DNA of 64,000 nucleotides from Dastarcus helophoroides (lineage: Eukaryota > Arthropoda > Insecta > Coleoptera > Bothrideridae): assembly GCA_028583605.1 (NCBI GenBank), contig CM053331.1, positions 41,524,783-41,588,782 of the forward strand, read 5' to 3'. Below, piece after piece: positions 57,940-64,000 of this stretch. The translations under genes were made by a program, and so were the position numbers. Positions within the stretch are counted from its first letter, which is position 1; each line of letters opens with the position of its first letter. The notes under the pieces were generated by a model, which did not search any database, was not told where the DNA came from, and was given only the letters and a program-made list of their open reading frames with translations.

Positions 57940-59160
57940 TCGTGATGAAAAAAAGTTTTAGTAAGTTTAAAAAGCGAAACAAAAAAGTCAAATTTTGAAA
58001 AAACGAGAAATTATGTAATAAATCTCAAAATGTATTTTTCTCGAAATATTTACTTATAAGCTCGAATTTTTTTGTTCGAAGCCTCTAGAAAAAGTCTAAA
58101 TATCGGAAATAAATTAAACATTCAACAGTAACGAGCGGTGACTCTGTGGTTAAGAGTAACGTAGTAACGTAGAAGGTCCCGAGTTCGATTCCCCGTCGCG
58201 CCGACTAATCAGTTTTCAGTTTACTACAAGGTCAAGAAAAATCTCCGAATTGATTAAAAGACAATTTTCGCAATAAAATCTGGTATTTCTCAAATTTCAA
58301 AAAAACGATCACATTTCAAGATTAAGCAGCAAATAAAAAAAGTGAAAATTTATATTAAATTCTCGAAACTACAATTTTAAATATCAAAATGTTAACTTCC
58401 CGGTTGACATTTCGCTCGAAAATTCCAAACTTTCGTCATTACAGTGCGAATGTCAGCAGAAAAATAAAATTGCAAGTTTAAATCTAAAATGTTGAGAAAA
58501 GGCAAACACTTCGAGAACAAATATGGAAAAATTGTTGGAAAAAAATTAAAAACTGCCCTTTTCTTGGATTTCCACCGAAATTTCGTCTATTTTTTAGTAA
58601 TGTTCAAACTAGTAACACGAAATTTTCATGTAAATTGAAACCCCAAGAAAAATTTTAAAAAATAACAAAATCCCGAATAAGAGGAAAAAGTCTGAAGTAA
58701 AAATTTCAAATGAAAAATTCAAAATTTCTAGAGTATAGTTAAGATTTTAGGAGAAAAAATAAATTTGCAACATTCACCTCTAAAATCTCAAACCAAATCG
58801 AATTTCCGAAAAAAGAGCCGTATAGGACAAAAAATTCCAATTCTAATAGCAAAATTTCGACGTTAGGAAATTAGGGATTTTTTAAAATTTCGATTTTTTT
58901 TTTTCGAACGTTAAACTCTTGGACAATTAAGAAAATTCCTTATTCCTATATTCCTTAAAAATTTTAAGGAATATAAAGACTTTAAAGACGTAAAAGTTCG
59001 AGAAAGATCAAAATTTCTAGAAAAACCAAAGTCTAATAAAAAAAAATGAGTTTTTTTTTTAAAGTATAAACAACTCACAAAGGTGATCTGTTCTCGAGTT
59101 CCAAAAACATAATAATGCCTAAAGGTAGAAAAACAATAATATTTCATCGTTTTTTTTGGA
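57940..59160. repeat. Low-complexity TTCGAAA/AAATTTC tract interrupted by a tRNA-like relic
   Basis: Dense AAATTTCG, TTCGAAA, AAAATTTT words over about 1.2 kb. Open frames are Phe/Lys/Asn-rich artefacts. Confidence 0.45.
58133..58203 (+). pseudogene. tRNA-like relic or SINE head
   Basis: TGACTCTGTGGTTAAGAG resembles an A-box/D-arm, and CCGAGTTCGATTCCCCG carries a B-box (GTTCGATTCC) with the canonical TTCGATT T-loop at 58184-58190. Ends GCGGTGA and TCGCGCC can pair only partly and the anticodon arm is replaced by a duplicated GTAACGTA word, so it is not a normal tRNA. Confidence 0.5.
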
Positions 59161-60479
59161 AGGTGCTTTGAGCGATTTTTTCCATATGACTTGGCGTAAC
59201 CATCATCCTAATTCTCGTTACCAACATGCAACATGCTCTAAGCTATAAGTAGCTATAAGACGCATAATAAAATTAAAAATATGTGATCGTTGTCAGTAGC
59301 TTTCTAATATCTGAATGACGACAGGTCGCGTAACAATCAAATACAAAAGACAAGGGAACGATATTGGCGAATGCATTACAAACAAAAGTCACGCTAATTA
59401 GGAACAGGGAACATGGATATATTGAATTGAATCACCGTTTTGTTTATCATTGAACTGTAAAGTTCCCACAGCCTTGGCGGTACCGGCTGTACAACCGGAG
59501 AATGCCTTTCTTATAAGCAAGCAGCTCACTCTAGAGTTCTGGCTGCAGCTTTGTGATCTGATTATATTTCTGAAAGGCGCAGATTCTTGAATGTGCTCCA
59601 TATCGAAACTGTAAAAAGTCGCAGCTTTTAGGAAAACAGTTTCAGTTTATTTTTATAAAAATAGATTAATCAGCACCATTTCGAATAAACTTGACTATAT
59701 TTAAAATAAAATAAGAACCTTGTTTCAAAAGATTGAATAGATATAGCATTTCGGGAACCGCGTCTCTTCTTCAATCGAGGAACTAATCAGGTCCGTCGAG
59801 AGGAAGGGGAAAAATGCCTTAAAGCTCGGTGAGGTGGTTCGAGAAATTTCGAACTGAACAGATTTTTTTTAGTCGCACACAAAAAGTAAAAATTCTTTTT
59901 GTTGTTGTTGTTGCGGCCAAAAGCTCTTTTTGCAGGCTTGAAATTGATATCTTTTATTTTTTCAATACTATGAACAATCATCTTACTCTTATACAAAATT
60001 GTTTTATCAGCTGACCTTGACAGAATACAAATCGAGCCTTATCTGCATATACAAAACATAGATATTTTTTGTACCTCAATAATGAAAATTTTAGGTTTAA
60101 AATAAAAAATTTGCATTTAAACTGAAATTGTAAATATTCCAAATGATTTCATTAAAACAGACACAAACATAAAATTGGAAAAGAAAGTTAGAATGTAATT
60201 TAATACATATTTACACTAATAATATTATAATTGATATCGTTTTATAAAATAAATCAGGAAAAGCACCGTTCCAAAATAATTTACGAATAAACGTGATCTT
60301 TAGAGCGGAAAATGCTAAGAACCATTTTACGCAGAAAAAGAAAGTTTCTCGGCTGTAAAGCAGCCCACAAACGATACAATATTCAATTTAGTTTCTGGAC
60401 TTCTCCCGAGAACGCCTCATCCAATAAAAATCTACAGCAACGGTCATTCATTGCCATTCAATTTAATACGTCCAAATGG

Positions 60480-62350
60480 TAATCGAAATTTCGAGATTCA
60501 CAAATTCGAGAAAAACTCGAAATTTCGAAAACGTTTTTCGTAATAAATTAAGCTCTTTTTGAAATTTGGACTTTTTTTATTAAACATTTAAATTCTTTAT
60601 TCAAAATTTACATTAAAGACATTTCGAGGAATCTCTTAAATATTTGACTTCTTTCCCATAAACTGAAAACTCGAATGGTCAAACCTGCCCAAGCGGGACT
60701 CCCCAAAAGATAAAATCCTATCTATGACGGAATGTGGGAATATTTTGAGAGTCCCGTTTGCTTTCTATTATATACGGGTTCTTCTAGAAGGTAGAAACCT
60801 GTTCTAAATCGGAATCGCATTCTGGCTTAGACAAGAAGGCAAGTTTGAATGTAAACATTCGAAAATTAAAAATTAAACCCAAAATTTTGAGAACATTTTT
60901 TAATTGTTTTGATTTCAAAATTTTCATTTTGACCCGAAATTTATTTTTTTTGATTATTTGAATTTTTTCTCTCGAATTTCGACTCTGTTCTAGATGTTTC
61001 GATTTAAAACACGAAATAAAAAAAAATCAAAGCTTAAACTCGGGATTTTGGGAAAACAATTGAAAAGAAAAATAGAAATTGATATAAAAAATTGTCAGAA
61101 TATTAAAATTAAATTCGAATTTTTTGAAAATACCGCTCCAAACTTCATCATTTCTAAAAAAAGTTAATTCTTGAGAATGTTTTCGCTAATAGATGTAATT
61201 TTCCTTTTCAAAATTTTAGATTTCAAAATTTTAGTTTTCCAAATTCCTAACTAGTAAACAAATTCCTAAAAAAGTGGAAATTTGGAAGGTCGAATTTTCT
61301 TCAAAAAATTGAATTTATAAAAACTGAATTTTTAATAAAATGTTGAAATTTTGATAAAAATGGGAATCTAAAAACATGGAAATTTTGAAATATCGATTTT
61401 TTAAAGTCGAAATTTCGAAAAAAAATCTTCGAAAATTACAAATAGTCAAAATTTTGAAAAAACGTGAATTTTTCAAACGTGAAAACTTCGAAAAGAAGCC
61501 AAAATTAGTGAAACGAAGTTTCCTAAATGTGAAACAAAATTTTGAGAAAAAGATAAAAGTGTGGGAAAAGTGGAAATTTTCAAAATAAGTCAAAATTTTG
61601 AAAGAAGTCAAAATTTTGAAATAAGTAGTTACATAAGCTTTTATTAATTTTTTTCTTTTTTCGTTTTTTTTAGAGTTTAAATGTGAGTAAAAATTCTAGA
61701 AAAAACATATTTAATTGAAATATTGTAGAAAACAACGGAAAATTGATGTAAAAAATGTTCTGTTGTTACAGAATAGTTATGACTTAAACAAAAAACGAAC
61801 TTTACAAAGAAATTCGATTTTTGTTTGAAAAAACAAACGAAATTTTGAGTGAAAATTCTTGAACATTCAATATAATTTTCAGCGAACGTAGAATTTTCGG
61901 AGAATAAGTGAAAATTCTTGAAAAATCGCACTGAACCGAAATATTGCAAAAACAATTGAAAAATTGAAATATTGTGTAAAAAAATGTTCAGTTGCAGTTA
62001 AAATTGCTTATATAAAAAAAAATGAACATTCCAAAGAAATTTAATTTTAGTCTGTGAAATTTCAAAGAAAAATTTCACATTTCAAATTTAAGCTTGAAAT
62101 TTTGAGGAAAAGCAATCGAATTTCCGAATTTAACCTGGATTGTGTATAACCGAAATTTCGAATTTTTTCTCGAAAATGTTTAATCTCGAAATTTCTTTCG
62201 AATAAGAAACATTTTATTTCTTACAGATTAGACATAAAGTTGGAAATTTGGGATAATGAATTAATGTTTAAATTAAAAATTTCGAATTAACTTTACTCAA
62301 AATTTCCATTTTAGTCTCGAAAGAAAATTTTAATGAAAATGTCGAGTTTG
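60480..62350. repeat. Low-complexity TTCGAAA/AAATTTC tract (about 1.9 kb)
   Basis: The longest of the tracts. Overlapping open frames on both strands (61315-61611, 61376-61588) read as repetitive Phe/Lys/Asn peptides, a product of the repeated AAATTTTGAAA/TTTCGAAA words. It includes partial near-duplicates (61700-61780 versus 61910-61990, sharing AATTGAAA...TGTTCNGTTG). Confidence 0.5.
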
Positions 62351-62384
62351 GTAGGTTTCAATATTTAATAATGAAACGGACTGC

Positions 62385-62475
62385 GAAGTTAAAAGTTGTT
62401 TAGTGGAAACTATTAGGTTCGAGACTTTCGTTGAATGTTTATAAGTAATTAAATACAAATATAAGCCAGCAATGT
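62385..62475 (+). repeat. Dispersed repeat related to 37043-37240
   Basis: It shares AAAAGTTGTTT, then CTTTCGTTGAATGTTTATAA, then CAAATATAAGCCAG, with the same order at 37043-37052, 37139-37160 and 37221-37235, where insertions lengthen the spacing. Confidence 0.45.
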
Positions 62476-63339
62476 CATCCCTAACCTTCAAACTTCGACT
62501 CTTTATTCAGTATCGACTTTTAATCAAGACATCTAGGTTTTATGTTGAAAATTTTTACTTGTTCTTCTGAGAATTTCCACAATTTGAGTATTTCAGGTGC
62601 ATTTTTCTTTTTAATGAAAAGGCCAGGATTATATATTTTTTTTTCTAAATATGTCAGCGAGAAAATCTGTGTGGATTAGCTAGAAATGGAAATGACGTTA
62701 TTCTTGGGTACAGTGACGCCTTCGGATAATTTTGAGGTCATTCGTAAAAGTAGACTGTCTGTGACGAGCTTCTACTACTTTGAAACATTACGCAACTGGA
62801 AACTTTTACAAAATCATGCTCAAATCTATTGACAGTGTCAGATTTATTTGGATTGGTAACCACTGTATTTATATAGAAAGTATCACATACATACACATAA
62901 CAGAGTCGAGTGGTTTTATAAAACCTTGAAGGCAAATGAAAACAAACCAAAGACACAAATAACACCTACATTGGAAGGAAGTCAGCATGACGATGCTGGT
63001 CCAAGTTTCACATTACTACACGAAAATTCCATATTGAGCGCGCCTCTTTTCCATACCACCACCGATTGTTCACCCGAGGATCAGTTGTAAAAATTTTCGT
63101 ACGAATTTCACATGTTTCGAAAAAAAACGATCTGGCACGCACACACAAACACCTAACACCACCAGACGAAGGAAAAAAAGCGTCGAATAATCGTTACTTC
63201 GGGGTGCAGCGTACAGTCGGATTGTTAAAAAAGAGTCGGTCAATAAGTTAAAAAAAATCGTGAAAAAAACAGTTCGATGTTGGGCGAGATGGTTCGAATG
63301 GCGATCGACCACACCAATCTCTCCAAACGACGTGCTACA

Positions 63340-63560
63340 ACTGACGGATTCTAGCACAGCATGCCGGTGACCGAAGCGATACGAGGCCGATTCGGCCCGG
63401 GCGCGAGCGGGCGAGCGCCGCCTGAAAGAAAGTGCATTCGTCTAGTCACCTGAAACTGAAGTTTGACCAACTAAAATTTTTCTTAGCGGCGCGGCATTGA
63501 TCGTTATGGAGACGGCGCGACGTGGTGAACGACAGAAATCGAATTCGGAAGTCGACAGGT
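63340..63560. other. CpG-rich island-like segment, possible promoter
   Basis: Locally rich in CG dinucleotides (CGGGCGCGAGCGGGCGAGCG) in an AT-rich setting. On the minus strand it has CGTCAGTTGT, an initiator-like sequence. It could be a distal promoter of the minus-strand spitz gene or another gene. No coding exon is recognised. Confidence 0.25.
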
Positions 63561-63589
63561 CGTATCACGCTCACTAAAATTCTCTTACA

Positions 63590-64000
63590 TGTACTTCAAC
63601 AATTCGAATTTTCATTTCTCTGTCTCTCTCTCTCTCTCTCTAAAATTAAAAAAAAATGTAGAATTTAAAAAAAACTGAAAAACTTGGAAAAACCAACATT
63701 TTAATGATAAAATATCAAAATTGTCAAAAAAAACTAAAAATTCGGAAAAAAGGTCGACATTTAAAAAAAATAGACAATTTGAAAATCAAACTTCAAATTT
63801 TTCAGATATAAGAAGCCAATTTTTCGAAAAAAAAGTTGAAATATTCATAAAAAATCAAAACGTTGAGAAAGTAAAATTAAAAAAAAAAGAACCAAGGATT
63901 TTGTAAGATGCGCAGTTTTAAAAATCGACATTTTCAAATTAAAACAAAATTGTACATTTAAAAAGTCGAAATTTTCAACCAGAAAAAAGTCTCAAAAAAA
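63590..64000. repeat. TC microsatellite and AT-rich tract at the window end
   Basis: A (TC)n run of about 20 bp near 63618-63640, followed by A-rich AAATTTG/TCGAAA words like the other tracts. Open frames here are low-complexity. Confidence 0.45.

Noticed and set aside
61315..61611. Overlapping minus and plus frames rich in Phe, Lys and Asn
   Set aside because: They arise from repeated AAATTTTGAAA/TTTCGAAA words and have no start context or domains.
63620..63640. TC-rich run as a possible regulatory GAGA-type element
   Set aside because: It is a plain dinucleotide microsatellite; with no promoter mapped nearby a GAGA-factor role cannot be supported.
1..64000. CRISPR arrays, operons, prokaryotic promoters or attachment sites
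   Set aside because: The sequence is clearly eukaryotic, with spliced genes, and no regularly spaced direct repeats or bacterial signals were seen.

Overview
The window is eukaryotic nuclear DNA: AT-rich, with multi-exon genes, GT-AG introns from about 47 bp to more than 20 kb, and several transposon families. The three host genes best match insect proteins. The cubitus interruptus product is very close to fly Ci, and the EGF ligand carries insect Spitz hallmarks, so the source is an insect. A beetle or other holometabolan is plausible, but the species cannot be fixed from the sequence alone.

Layout. 1-3.3 kb: a dead Jockey-like non-LTR retrotransposon. 4.48-16.64 kb (+): the 3' twelve exons of cubitus interruptus (ci, the Gli-type Hedgehog transcription factor); its N-terminal exons lie upstream of the window. 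16.64-17.8 kb: ci 3' UTR, then a near-perfect 71-nt hairpin. 17.80-20.53 kb: a complete PIF/Harbinger DNA transposon with TTA target-site duplications, an intact transposase on + and an intact five-exon Myb/SANT-like partner on -. 20.74-25.67 kb (+): a complete 13-exon WDR3/Utp12 gene (ribosome biogenesis, 936 aa). 27.76-50.04 kb (-): the last four coding exons of a Spitz-type EGF-receptor ligand, convergent with WDR3, with one intron of about 20.7 kb. The 5' end of spitz is not resolved; weak candidate first exons are near 50.6 kb and 57.1-57.3 kb.

The large spitz intron and the sequence beyond it hold transposon debris: three solo-LTR-like elements, a tiny foldback element nested in one of them with a 9-bp duplication, a hAT MITE, a MITE family with 39-bp perfect inverted ends, an RNase-H-bearing non-LTR fragment, Helitron-like termini, two tRNA-like relics, and several kilobase-scale tracts dominated by TTCGAAA/AAATTTC words.

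How the genes relate. ci and spitz encode the Hedgehog-pathway effector and an EGFR ligand, two developmental signalling genes separated here by the housekeeping gene WDR3. The Harbinger insertion ends about 210 bp upstream of the WDR3 start codon, between ci and WDR3. No CRISPR, operon or other prokaryotic features are present. The best candidates for follow-up are the apparently intact Harbinger element, the hairpin downstream of ci, the unusual SP-repeat and Cys-rich C-terminal half of this Ci, and the foldback element family.
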